Source of the DNA: an uncultured Pelagibacteraceae bacterium
GTDB lineage: Bacteria; Pseudomonadota; Alphaproteobacteria; Pelagibacterales; Pelagibacteraceae
Direction of reading: 5' to 3'
NCBI GenBank assembly: GCA_902519255.1
Contig: CABYIV010000002.1
Coordinates: 77,588-141,587, forward strand
DNA: 64,000 nt
Shown: positions 31,144-39,640 of the stretch, in pieces
How the letters are laid out: each line of letters starts with the position of its first letter
Position numbering within the stretch: the first letter of the stretch is position 1
Notes under the pieces: generated by a model
Databases searched by the model: none
The model's input: only the letters and a program-made list of their open reading frames with translations
What the model was told of the DNA's origin: nothing
Program-made: the position numbers and the translations under genes

Positions 31144-34100
31144 TATAATTTTGTGGGCATAGGCTTATCTTTATCAATTTTATATTTTTTAATTGCATCT
31201 ACCGCATGTTTAGAGGCAATTAATTGTTCATTAGATAAAATACTTAAGCCATATGCAACTATATGCTCTTTATCGACTTCAAAAAATTTTCTTAGATTTT
31301 TTCTTGTATCACTTCTACCAAATCCATCTGTGCCCAATGAATAAAAGCTTTTATTTATATAAGGTCTAATTTGGTCAGAATTCATTCTCATGTAATCTGA
31401 AGCTGCTAAAATAGGACCTTCGGTTTTTCCAAGGCATTTTTCGACGTAAGAGATTTTTTTCTCTCCTCCTGGATTAAGCAAATTATACCTTTCTGTTTCA
31501 AGTCCATCTCTTCTTAATTCATTAAAACTGGTAACACTCCATACTTCACTATCAACTTGATATTCATTTTGTAAAATTTCTGCTGCTTCAATCATCTCTC
31601 TTAAAATTGTTCCTGAACCCAATAATTGAATCTTATTTTTTTTATTCTTGCTGAAATCTTTTATTTTATACATCCCTTTTAATATGCCTTCTTCACAATC
31701 TTTGGGCATCTCTGGATGAGAATAATTTTCATTCATTGTTGTAATGTAGTAAAAAATATTTTCATGTTTTTCATGCATTCTTCTTAAACCTTCTTTAAAA
31801 ATTGTAGCTAATTCATAATGAAAGGTTGGATCATAAGAAACACAATTTGGAATTGTTGATGCTAATAAATGACTGTGACCATCTTGGTGTTGAAGACCTT
31901 CTCCAGCCAAAGTTGTTCTTCCAGCTGTAGCTCCAATTAGAAATCCTCTTGTTTGACTATCTCCAGCCGCCCAAGCAAAATCGCCAGTTCTTTGAAAACC
32001 AAACATAGAATAAAAAAGATAAATTGGTATCATTTCTATATCATGATTTGAATACGATGTTCCTGCTGCTATCCATGATGCCATGGATCCGGCCTCATTT
32101 ATTCCTTCCTCTAAAACTTGACCACTTTTCTCTTCCTTGTAAGAGCTTAATTGAGCGGAGTCCTCTGGCTCATATTTTTGACCTTCATGCGCATATATAC
32201 CTATTTTTTGGAAAAAACCTTCCATACCAAATGTTCTTGCTTCATCAGGGATTATTGGAACAAGTCTTGGAGCAACATTTTTATCTCTTAGCAAATTCGT
32301 CAACATCCTAACAAGTGCCATAGTAGTTGACATTTCTTTTTCACCGGTTGATTTTTTCATAAAGTCAAAAATATCATTACTTGGTGTTTTGATTGGTTTC
32401 GAAAAAGACGATCTCTCAGGAATATATCCTCCTAAAGCCAATCTTCTTTTTTTTAAGTATTTTATTTCCTCTGAATTTTCATCAGGTCTAAAGTATTCTA
32501 TATTTTTGACTTGTTCATCTGTTAATGGAACATCAAATCTATCTCTATAATATAGCAAATCATCTACACCTAATTTTTTTTGCTGATGGGTTGTATTTAT
32601 ACTTTCACCAGATTTTCCCATACCGTATCCTTTAATTGTTTTAGCTAATATGACTGTTGGTCTGTCTTTTGTGTTAATAGCTCTATGATAAGCAGCATAA
32701 ACTTTATGTGGGTCGTGACCGCCTCTATTTAATTTCCAAATATCGCTATCAGTATAACTTGCAACTAGATTTTTAAGTTCAGGGTATTTCCCAAAGAAGT
32801 TATCTCTAACATATAAACCGCCTTTTGCTTTAAAGGCTTGGTATTCTCCATCAACTGCTTCGTTCATTCTTTTTACAAGTAAACCTGATTTATCATTTGC
32901 GAGTAAAGGATCCCAATATGATCCCCAAATAACTTTTATTACATTCCATCCAGCTCCTCTAAAAATTCCTTCTAATTCTTGAATAATTTTACCATTGCCT
33001 CTTACTGGACCATCTAATCTTTGTAGGTTGCAGTTCACAACATAAATCAAGTTATCTAACTTTTCTCTTGCTGCTAAACCAATAGATCCTAGAGCTTCTG
33101 GCTCATCTATTTCACCATCTCCTAAGAAAGACCAAACTTTTCTATTCTCATCTTTTATTAATTTTCTATTACTAAGATATTTCATAAATCTTGCCTGATA
33201 GGTTGCCATCATTGGTCCAAGACCCATGGAAACAGTTGGAAACTGCCAAAACTTAGGCATCAGCCATGGATGAGGATAAGATGACAAACCTCCTGGGTAA
33301 ACTTCCTGTCTGAATCTATCTAATTGCTTCTCGTCAAGTCTTCCTTCCAAAAAAGCTCTAGCGTAAATACCTGGCGCTGAATGTCCTTGGAAATAAATTA
33401 AATCTCCACCAAATTTATTGCTTTTAGCTCTCCAAAAATGATTCATTCCTATATCATAAAGAGTTGCTGCTGAAGCAAATGTCCCAATGTGACCTCCTAA
33501 TGAAGGATCTCTCATGTTTGCTCTGACAACCATCACTGCTGAATTCCATCGAATTAGTGCTCTGATTTTTCTTTCGATATTTTGATCGCCTGGAGATTTT
33601 ATCTCTTCATCTGCTGGTATAGTGTTTATGTATGGTGTATTTTGGGTGTAGGGTATATTTGATCCCTCTTTATATGCCTGATCAATTAATTGTTTAATTA
33701 AAAAATGAGCTCTCTCAGGTCCTTCGGAATGTACTACAGCAGACAAAGATTCTAACCATTCTTTTGTCTCTTGAGGATCAATATCATTATTATTTTCAAC
33801 TATTTCTAATCTTTCATTATGTTCTTCTACTTGTGTATTTTCTACTTTGATCTCTTTATGTACACTCGTATCTAATTCAGAATTATTATATCCGTTAGAA
33901 TTTTCCGCTTCAGCAATTATTTTTTCCGTTGCAGGTGGTATCTTTTCAATAATTTCTTGTTTTTGCTGAGTTCCATTCTCAGAAGACAATGTTAGTATCA
34001 AATCTCCTTTAGAAACTTTATCACCAATCTTTATGTTAATACTATCTACAACACCCTCAAAAGCAGATGGTACTTCAACACTTGATTTATCACTTTCTAA

Positions 34101-34211
34101 AGTTATTACAGGGTCATTTTTAGAGATTTTATCTCCTTCTTTTACAAGAATTTCTATGATTTCTACTTCTTCAAAATCTCCAATATCTGGAACTAGTAAT
34201 TTTTCACTCAT
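31143..34211 (-). CDS. aceE: Pyruvate dehydrogenase E1 (homodimeric type) with N-terminal lipoyl domain
   Basis: E1 decarboxylates pyruvate with thiamine diphosphate. The 1022-residue product is about 130 longer than E. coli AceE (887) because residues 1-78 form a lipoyl domain with ESDKSSVEV, the same lipoylation motif as AceF. A flexible acidic linker (about 80-150) leads to the E1 body with RANMRDPSLGGHIGTFASAA, and the ThDP motif GDGEIDEPEALGS through NCNLQRLDGPVRGNG. Homodimeric E1 is less common in alphaproteobacteria than E1-alpha/beta, where E1-beta often carries a lipoyl domain. First gene of the aceE-aceF-dioxygenase-EamA unit. Confidence 0.95.
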   Translation of the reverse strand: MSEKLLVPDIGDFEEVEIIEILVKEGDKISKNDPVITLESDKSSVEVPSAFEGVVDSINIKIGDKVSKGDLILTLSSENGTQQKQEIIEKIPPATEKIIAEAENSNGYNNSELDTSVHKEIKVENTQVEEHNERLEIVENNNDIDPQETKEWLESLSAVVHSEGPERAHFLIKQLIDQAYKEGSNIPYTQNTPYINTIPADEEIKSPGDQNIERKIRALIRWNSAVMVVRANMRDPSLGGHIGTFASAATLYDIGMNHFWRAKSNKFGGDLIYFQGHSAPGIYARAFLEGRLDEKQLDRFRQEVYPGGLSSYPHPWLMPKFWQFPTVSMGLGPMMATYQARFMKYLSNRKLIKDENRKVWSFLGDGEIDEPEALGSIGLAAREKLDNLIYVVNCNLQRLDGPVRGNGKIIQELEGIFRGAGWNVIKVIWGSYWDPLLANDKSGLLVKRMNEAVDGEYQAFKAKGGLYVRDNFFGKYPELKNLVASYTDSDIWKLNRGGHDPHKVYAAYHRAINTKDRPTVILAKTIKGYGMGKSGESINTTHQQKKLGVDDLLYYRDRFDVPLTDEQVKNIEYFRPDENSEEIKYLKKRRLALGGYIPERSSFSKPIKTPSNDIFDFMKKSTGEKEMSTTMALVRMLTNLLRDKNVAPRLVPIIPDEARTFGMEGFFQKIGIYAHEGQKYEPEDSAQLSSYKEEKSGQVLEEGINEAGSMASWIAAGTSYSNHDIEMIPIYLFYSMFGFQRTGDFAWAAGDSQTRGFLIGATAGRTTLAGEGLQHQDGHSHLLASTIPNCVSYDPTFHYELATIFKEGLRRMHEKHENIFYYITTMNENYSHPEMPKDCEEGILKGMYKIKDFSKNKKNKIQLLGSGTILREMIEAAEILQNEYQVDSEVWSVTSFNELRRDGLETERYNLLNPGGEKKISYVEKCLGKTEGPILAASDYMRMNSDQIRPYINKSFYSLGTDGFGRSDTRKNLRKFFEVDKEHIVAYGLSILSNEQLIASKHAVDAIKKYKIDKDKPMPTKL

Positions 34212-34322
34212 TTCGCTATTTGTATATATATATATTATTTACTTTTAATAGATGTATATTTTTGACCATTATTAAAATTTAGTAAAATTAATAATAAATG
34301 TTAAAAGAATAGATTAAATTTA
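34212..34322. promoter_or_regulatory. Divergent promoter region between aceE and tRNA-Arg
   Basis: This 111-base spacer must hold the leftward aceE promoter and the rightward tRNA-Arg promoter. It contains a TATATATATAT run at about 34225-34236 just upstream of aceE, which could supply a -10 element, but I cannot pair it with a clear -35. No operator is recognisable. Confidence 0.35.
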
Positions 34323-34399
34323 GCGCCTGTAGCTCAATTGGATAGAGCGCTTGGCTACGGACCAGGAGGTTCTGGGTTCGACTCCTAGCAGGCGCACCA
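34323..34399 (+). tRNA. tRNA-Arg (anticodon ACG)
   Basis: The 77-base gene starts GCGCCTG and ends CAGGCGC-A-CCA with CCA encoded. The acceptor arms pair perfectly. D-arm GCTC...GAGC, anticodon stem CTTGG/CCAGG with loop CTACGGA (anticodon ACG, expected to be deaminated to ICG to read CGU/CGC/CGA), and T-arm CTGGGTTCGACTCCTAG are all clear. A tiny ORF begins 13 bases downstream. Confidence 0.97.
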
Positions 34400-34412
34400 A
34401 AAAGAAGGAAAA

Positions 34413-34496
34413 ATGAAAATATCTTTACAAAAATCTGTAATTTATTTTTTTGTAATAGTGTTAATAATATTATTTTTAATAACTTTAATAATTTAA
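34413..34496 (+). CDS. Putative 27-aa single-pass membrane micropeptide
   Basis: Between tRNA-Arg and the thioesterase there is an ORF of 27 residues, MKISLQKSVIYFF followed by an almost unbroken Ile/Leu/Val helix to the end. AAGAAGG sits just upstream of the ATG as a Shine-Dalgarno match. Its TAA shares a base with the ATG of the thioesterase (TAATG), a coupling pattern seen for real gene pairs in this window. It could be a true membrane micropeptide or a leader aiding translation of the next gene. No homology can be claimed. Confidence 0.45.
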   Translation: MKISLQKSVIYFFVIVLIILFLITLII

Positions 34497-34915
34497 TGAA
34501 AAAATTTAAACAAATTAGCGTTAAAAAAGGTTTCATGAGACACAATGGTGGTTTGCTACTAAGAGATATCTCAAAAACTAAATATGAATTTAAAACTAAA
34601 ATAAAAAAAAACCATCTTAACAGAGCTGGCATAACTCATGGTGGGTATATAGCATCGATCATAGATACCGGGTGTGGATCTGGAGCCCATAGAATTTCGG
34701 GTAATCAGCCTTGTGTAACTATAACACTTAATATTAACTTTATCGGACCTTCAACTATTGGTGATGAAATTTTTGGATATGTAAAAATTAAAAAAAAAAC
34801 AAAAAGCATGGTTTTTTTAGAGTGCTATTTAGAATGTAAAGGTAAAATAATTGCATCTGCTACAGGTATTTGGAAAATACTTCAACGTAAGTTACCCCAT
34901 GCAGGTCTAAGCTAA
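34496..34915 (+). CDS. PaaI/YbgC-type hotdog-fold thioesterase
   Basis: A 139-residue hotdog protein likely to hydrolyse an acyl-CoA. The core HLNRAGITHGGYIASIIDTGCG (about 40-61) is the PaaI-type motif, with NHxNxxGxxHGG reduced to NHLNRAGITHGG and an active-site acidic residue in IDTGCG. The beta-sheet half VTITLNINFIGPS and the hydrophobic end follow. It is alone after the micropeptide and converges on the TRAP permease with a 4-base overlap. Substrate unknown. Confidence 0.85.
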   Translation: MKKFKQISVKKGFMRHNGGLLLRDISKTKYEFKTKIKKNHLNRAGITHGGYIASIIDTGCGSGAHRISGNQPCVTITLNINFIGPSTIGDEIFGYVKIKKKTKSMVFLECYLECKGKIIASATGIWKILQRKLPHAGLS

Positions 34916-37233
34916 ATTCTTCTTCTTATATTTAAATAACCAAAGATTGATAAAAGAATAAGAGCGATAGGATAAATTATTTCTTTTTTTGGTCTATTCT
35001 GATTTTCAATTTTAAATTCATTAATAATATCTCCCATATCTAAACCAGATTTTTTTGCAATTCCATTCCATTTTAAAGTATCAATTATGGTTTTATTGTC
35101 TTCTACAACTAAGCTCATTCCATAATCATCTAAACTGAAATTTTCATCAAAACTATTTTTTTCAATTACAAATAATTTATATCTTTCGCCGTACTCTGTA
35201 AGTCTAGTAATTTTAATTCTTATCTCTTTATTATAATCAAACTGTTTTTTGTTTATTTCTTCAATACTTAAATAGTTATATTTTGGGTAAAATTTATTTA
35301 GAATAAATTCTGGAGATAATAATGATATTGAAATTATTAAAAAAATAACAATCTCATACCATCTCAATTTATTTATAAACCATCCTTGAGTAGCAGAAGT
35401 AAATACTAAAATCCCAATCAATGAGGTTGCTATGACCATTAAGCCATGCCATATGCTTTCAATACCAATTAATAATAACTCACTGTTAAATAAGAATACA
35501 ATAGGAAGTATTCCAGTTCTCAGACTATACCAAAATGCCTGGGCCCCTGTTCTTAATGGGTCTCCACCAGAAATAGCAGCAGCTGCGTAAGATGCTAAGC
35601 CAACTGGAGGTGTTACGTCTGCCATTAGGCCAAAATAGAACACGAATAAATGAACCGCAATTAAAGGAAAAATAAATCCTGATGCATTTCCAACATCCAC
35701 AAGAACAGTTGCCATTAGAGATGCTACAACAACGTAGTTTGCCGTAGTTGGTAAACCCATACCCAATAGTAAACACAAAATAATAGTTAAAAATAAGAGA
35801 ATAATAACATTATCTTTTGCAATCGACTCGATTACAATTATTAAATTAGTACTCAAACCTGTAGATCCAACTGCACCAACTATAATACCTGCTGTTGCAA
35901 TTGCTATTCCGACACTAACCATATTCAAAGCACCCTTTTCAAAACCAACAACAGTTTGGTTGTACCAATAAATTAAAGCATTCTTAAAGTTCTTTTCTTT
36001 AAAAATTTTATTTAAAAGATTAACTATAATTAAAGTTATAGTTGCAAAAAAAATAGAGTAAGAAGCTGTAAGCCTCATATAAACTAGTAGATATATAAGA
36101 ACAAATATTGGAACTAAAAAATGTATTCCTTCAAAAAATGTTTTTTTCAATTTTGGAATATCGTTTTCATCCATACCTTTTAAATTTAATTTAAGCGCTT
36201 CAAGGTGAGATATATAAAATAGCGCAATGTAAGAAATTATAGCTGGTAAAAAAGCATGTTTGACAACTTCAAAATATGTAACACCGATGAAACTTGCCAT
36301 CACAAAAGCTGCTGCTCCCATAACAGGAGGCATTATTTGACCATTAACTGATGAAGATACTTCGATTGCACCCGCTTTTTCTTTGGAAAAACCAGTCTTT
36401 TTCATAATTGGAATTGTAAATGTTCCAGTTGTAACTGTATTAGCAATTGATGATCCAGAGATTAATCCTGTCATACCAGATCCAAGAATAGCTGCTTTGG
36501 CAGGACCTCCTCGCATTTTTCCAACCATTGCAAAAGCTAAATCTAAAAAATATTTACCCCCTCCAGCAGTTTCTAAAAGTGCTCCAAAAAGTACAAAGAG
36601 AAATATGAAATCTACAGAAACACCTATCGGAATTCCGAAAATAGCTTCTTGATCAAACCATTGAAAACCAACTAACCTTTTTAATGATAATCCACCATGA
36701 GAAATTATGTCTGGTGCATATTGCCCAAAATAAGAAAATAACAAAAAACAAACTGCAATAACAACTAATGGGACACCTATTACTCTGCGCGTAGCCTCTA
36801 GAAGAATTAATATTCCAATTATTCCGAGTATTAACTCAATTGGAATAGTAAAATTATCATAAAGATTTATTTTAAGTAATATTCCACCCCTATCTACTAA
36901 TTGATCATAAAAAACATAAATATATAAACAACAAATTGCACCTGTTATTGCAATTAATATATCTATAAAATTTACTCTTTTACCCTTTGCATATGGAAAT
37001 ATTAAAAAAGCTAGTAAAAGTGCAAAGCCAAGATGAATTGCTCTAGCTGGTAAACCTTTAAACATTCCAAAATTTAACCAAAATGGAAATGGAGAAGCAT
37101 ACCAAAGCTGAAATAAAGACCAGGTTATTGCAATAATAGCAACTAACTTTAAATGAAAACCTGTTAGGTTTCTTGTAGGAGAAAGATCTTCTTTAATCTT
37201 ATTTTCAATTTTTTTATCTATGTCTGCTGACAT
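34912..37233 (-). CDS. TRAP transporter fused permease (TAXI type)
   Basis: A 773-residue inner-membrane protein fusing the small 4-TM and large 12-TM TRAP subunits, as in TAXI-TRAP systems that use an ion gradient to import organic acids. The large-subunit part includes GSGMTGLISGSSIANTVTTGTFTIP, SSSVNGQIMPPVMGAAAFVMA and GLPTTANYVVVASL, plus ADVTPPVGLASYAAAAISGGDP. After the last helices a soluble tail of about 130 residues (LDDYGMSLVV, NGIAKKSGLDMGDII) resembles the C-terminal extension seen in some fused permeases and looks PDZ-like. It lies 67 bases after its binding-protein gene. Confidence 0.92.
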   Translation of the reverse strand: MSADIDKKIENKIKEDLSPTRNLTGFHLKLVAIIAITWSLFQLWYASPFPFWLNFGMFKGLPARAIHLGFALLLAFLIFPYAKGKRVNFIDILIAITGAICCLYIYVFYDQLVDRGGILLKINLYDNFTIPIELILGIIGILILLEATRRVIGVPLVVIAVCFLLFSYFGQYAPDIISHGGLSLKRLVGFQWFDQEAIFGIPIGVSVDFIFLFVLFGALLETAGGGKYFLDLAFAMVGKMRGGPAKAAILGSGMTGLISGSSIANTVTTGTFTIPIMKKTGFSKEKAGAIEVSSSVNGQIMPPVMGAAAFVMASFIGVTYFEVVKHAFLPAIISYIALFYISHLEALKLNLKGMDENDIPKLKKTFFEGIHFLVPIFVLIYLLVYMRLTASYSIFFATITLIIVNLLNKIFKEKNFKNALIYWYNQTVVGFEKGALNMVSVGIAIATAGIIVGAVGSTGLSTNLIIVIESIAKDNVIILLFLTIILCLLLGMGLPTTANYVVVASLMATVLVDVGNASGFIFPLIAVHLFVFYFGLMADVTPPVGLASYAAAAISGGDPLRTGAQAFWYSLRTGILPIVFLFNSELLLIGIESIWHGLMVIATSLIGILVFTSATQGWFINKLRWYEIVIFLIISISLLSPEFILNKFYPKYNYLSIEEINKKQFDYNKEIRIKITRLTEYGERYKLFVIEKNSFDENFSLDDYGMSLVVEDNKTIIDTLKWNGIAKKSGLDMGDIINEFKIENQNRPKKEIIYPIALILLSIFGYLNIRRRI

Positions 37234-37245
37234 TCAGCTTAATAT

Positions 37246-37278
37246 ATAAAAAAAAAGGCCCAATAGATATATTGGGCC
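37246..37278 (-). terminator. Hairpin with U-tract between TRAP binding protein and permease
   Basis: On the minus strand, GGCCCAAT and ATTGGGCC arms (37257-37278, eight perfect pairs, six-base loop) are followed by a long T-run. It lies between the stop of the binding-protein gene and the start of the permease gene, so it is probably a partial terminator or mRNA-stabilising hairpin that lets the periplasmic binding protein be made in excess of the permease. Confidence 0.8.
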
Positions 37279-37300
37279 TAAATTTTTTATATAGATTTAA

Positions 37301-38308
37301 TTACATTAAACCAGCTTCTTTATAATATTTAACAGCTCCAGGATGAAGTGGTGCTGATAAACCATCAGCTATCATATTTTTTTTCTCTAAAGGAGCGAAA
37401 GCTGGATGTTGTTTTCTAAAATCATCAAAATTTTCAAAAACAGCTTTTGTAACCTGATAAACTAAATCCTCAGAAACATCCATACTTGTTACTACAGTAG
37501 CTTTAACACCAAATGTAGTTACATCTTTTTTCTGTTTAGTATAAGTACCTTTTGGAATTGTTGCAGATGCATAATAATCAGCTCCACTAATAATTCCATC
37601 AATTACATCTCCTGTTAAATTGATTGGCATTGCTTTGGCCGCACATGTTGCTGCTTGTTCCATTGCCCCATTTGGAAAACCTACTGAATATCCAAACGCA
37701 TCAATTTTACCATCGCATAGAGCTTTAACTTGCTCTGAAGATGTTAGCTCAGTAACTGATTTAAAGAAGCTGTTGTCAACTCCCATAGCTTTCATTAATT
37801 CTTCCATAGTTCCTCTTTGACCAGAACCTGGATTTCCAATGTTTACTACTTTTCCTTTGAGACCCATAAAATCTTTGACTTTTGCTTTTTTTCTAGCCCA
37901 GATTTGAAATGGCTCATTATGTACTGAGAAAACAGCTCTTAAATTTTTGAATTGTTTCCCTTCCCATTTGCTTGATCCATTGTAAGCATGATATTGCCAG
38001 TCAGATTGTGCTACACCAAATTGAAACTCGCCATCTTTTATTTGTCCGATGTTATAATTTGAGCCTCCAGTTGAAGGAGCGGTACATCTGTAAGCTTTAT
38101 CTTTCATACCTTTTTTTCTACCATGTTCAGCACTAATTGCTGATTTGTGTAACATTTTACAAATAGCGTTTCCTGTCTGAAAATAAACTCCAGTTGGTCC
38201 TCCTGTGCCTATTGTAAAAAACTCTGCTGATTTTGCTATTGATCCGAATGAAAATATAGCAGCAAAAATAATCAGAGAGCTTGATATTGTTGATAATATT
38301 TTTTTCAT
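37301..38308 (-). CDS. TAXI family TRAP transporter solute-binding protein
   Basis: A 335-residue periplasmic binding protein. The N-terminus is a clear signal peptide (MKKILSTISSSLIIFAAIF, cleavage near IAKSA-EFF at about 28). The mature part starts FTIGTGGPTGVYFQTGNAIC, the TAXI signature, followed by GSNYNIGQIKDGEFQFGVAQSD-like and GNPGSGQRGTMEELM segments that line the ligand cleft. It delivers substrate to the permease downstream. Family members have been linked to glutamate, 2-oxoglutarate and other acids; the ligand here is unknown. The gene is 108 bases downstream of the aminotransferase, enough for its own promoter. Confidence 0.93.
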   Translation of the reverse strand: MKKILSTISSSLIIFAAIFSFGSIAKSAEFFTIGTGGPTGVYFQTGNAICKMLHKSAISAEHGRKKGMKDKAYRCTAPSTGGSNYNIGQIKDGEFQFGVAQSDWQYHAYNGSSKWEGKQFKNLRAVFSVHNEPFQIWARKKAKVKDFMGLKGKVVNIGNPGSGQRGTMEELMKAMGVDNSFFKSVTELTSSEQVKALCDGKIDAFGYSVGFPNGAMEQAATCAAKAMPINLTGDVIDGIISGADYYASATIPKGTYTKQKKDVTTFGVKATVVTSMDVSEDLVYQVTKAVFENFDDFRKQHPAFAPLEKKNMIADGLSAPLHPGAVKYYKEAGLM

Positions 38309-38416
38309 ATACCCTCTCTAAAGTTTTAAAATCGAATCTAACTATTTATTACTACGAGTGTCTAGTAAATTCAGTTCATATAAGTATTGTTAATTAAGGA
38401 ATTTTTTAACTGATTA

Positions 38417-39640
38417 TTATTTTTCAACCCAAGATTTTAATTTATTTACTCCTTCTACAACCTTAGGGGCGTACAATTTTATTAACTCATCATTAATATC
38501 AGTTTTTTCATTAATATTTTTCATAAATATATCGCCGTCAAAATCTGTAAAACTTAGACGAACAATCATCCTTTTTTCGTCAAATCCAAAGTCACTTCCT
38601 GGAAGTAAAGCAATATTTAAATTGGTTAAAATTTCATCACACATGATTGAAGAATTATTAAATTTCTTGTTCAAAAATTCAGGCATCAAATAAAAGCCAC
38701 CCATGGGTTTGTTGATAATAATATTATTAGATTTTAAATTTCTATATACGTATTCTCCAACAGCTTTAAGAATTTTTTTTGATTTTAAGATATATTCATC
38801 ATGGTTAGCATTAAAAGCAGATATTGCAGCAAACTGTATTGGTGAACTTACGGCGGAAAATGTTTCACTTGCTAAAACTTTCATAGATTTAAGTAATTCA
38901 ATTTTTTTCTTTGGTATTATAAAGTACCCAAGTCTCCATCCTCCAGCGCCACACCATTTACTAAGTCCGTTACTTATTACAACATTATCAGGGCAGTGTT
39001 CAAAAATAGAAATATAATTTTCATCAAATGTTAATTCAGAATAAATTTCATCTGATAAAACTAAAATATTATACTTTTTTACTATTAAAGAAATTTCTTT
39101 TAAATTTTCGCATACTTGACCTGATGGATTATTTGGAGAATTAAGAAATAAAAGATATTTTTTATCTAGTTTTTTCAAAATAATTTTTTCTATTTCTTGA
39201 GCTTTAGGAAACCAATTGTTTTCAGCAGATGTTTGTATCCAATTATAGTTATTTTTAGCTATTATTGATTGTGGCTTATAAGATACCCAACTTGGAGCTG
39301 GCAATAAAACTTCGCCTTCAAATGCTAAATGCATCAAGAACATAAGCTCTTTGGTACCAGGACCTATTATAACTTGATCTGAGTCAAAATTATAATTTTT
39401 CTTTTTAGACTCATATTTTGCGATTGAAACTCTTAATTTATCTAATCCTTGGATAGGTAAATAACTTTTTTGATGCGCATTTTTTTTTAATTCTTCAACA
39501 ATAGTAATTGGAACTGGAAAAGGTGATTGTCCAAATCCAAACTTAATAATATTTTTTCCTTCAATTTCAATAACTTTTGATTTTTCATTTATTTTTAGTG
39601 TTGCTGATAAACTTAAGTTTTTGATTGTATCTTTGATCAT
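38417..39640 (-). CDS. Class I/II pyridoxal-phosphate aminotransferase
   Basis: A 407-residue fold-type I aminotransferase. The PLP-binding motif SNGLSKWCGAGGWRLGY contains the Schiff-base Lys at about 231; SPNNPSGQ (about 168-175) and DEIYSEL bind the cofactor, and RLSF near the C-terminus supplies the substrate carboxylate Arg. Close to aspartate/tyrosine-type enzymes, but specificity cannot be read. It starts on the stop of the acetoacetyl-CoA synthetase gene (1-base overlap), indicating co-transcription and perhaps degradation of an amino acid to a ketoacid. Confidence 0.88.
   Translation of the reverse strand: MIKDTIKNLSLSATLKINEKSKVIEIEGKNIIKFGFGQSPFPVPITIVEELKKNAHQKSYLPIQGLDKLRVSIAKYESKKKNYNFDSDQVIIGPGTKELMFLMHLAFEGEVLLPAPSWVSYKPQSIIAKNNYNWIQTSAENNWFPKAQEIEKIILKKLDKKYLLFLNSPNNPSGQVCENLKEISLIVKKYNILVLSDEIYSELTFDENYISIFEHCPDNVVISNGLSKWCGAGGWRLGYFIIPKKKIELLKSMKVLASETFSAVSSPIQFAAISAFNANHDEYILKSKKILKAVGEYVYRNLKSNNIIINKPMGGFYLMPEFLNKKFNNSSIMCDEILTNLNIALLPGSDFGFDEKRMIVRLSFTDFDGDIFMKNINEKTDINDELIKLYAPKVVEGVNKLKSWVEK

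Noticed and set aside
34288..34632. Leftward 114-codon open frame
   Set aside because: It runs across tRNA-Arg and the thioesterase on the opposite strand; it is an antisense shadow of both.
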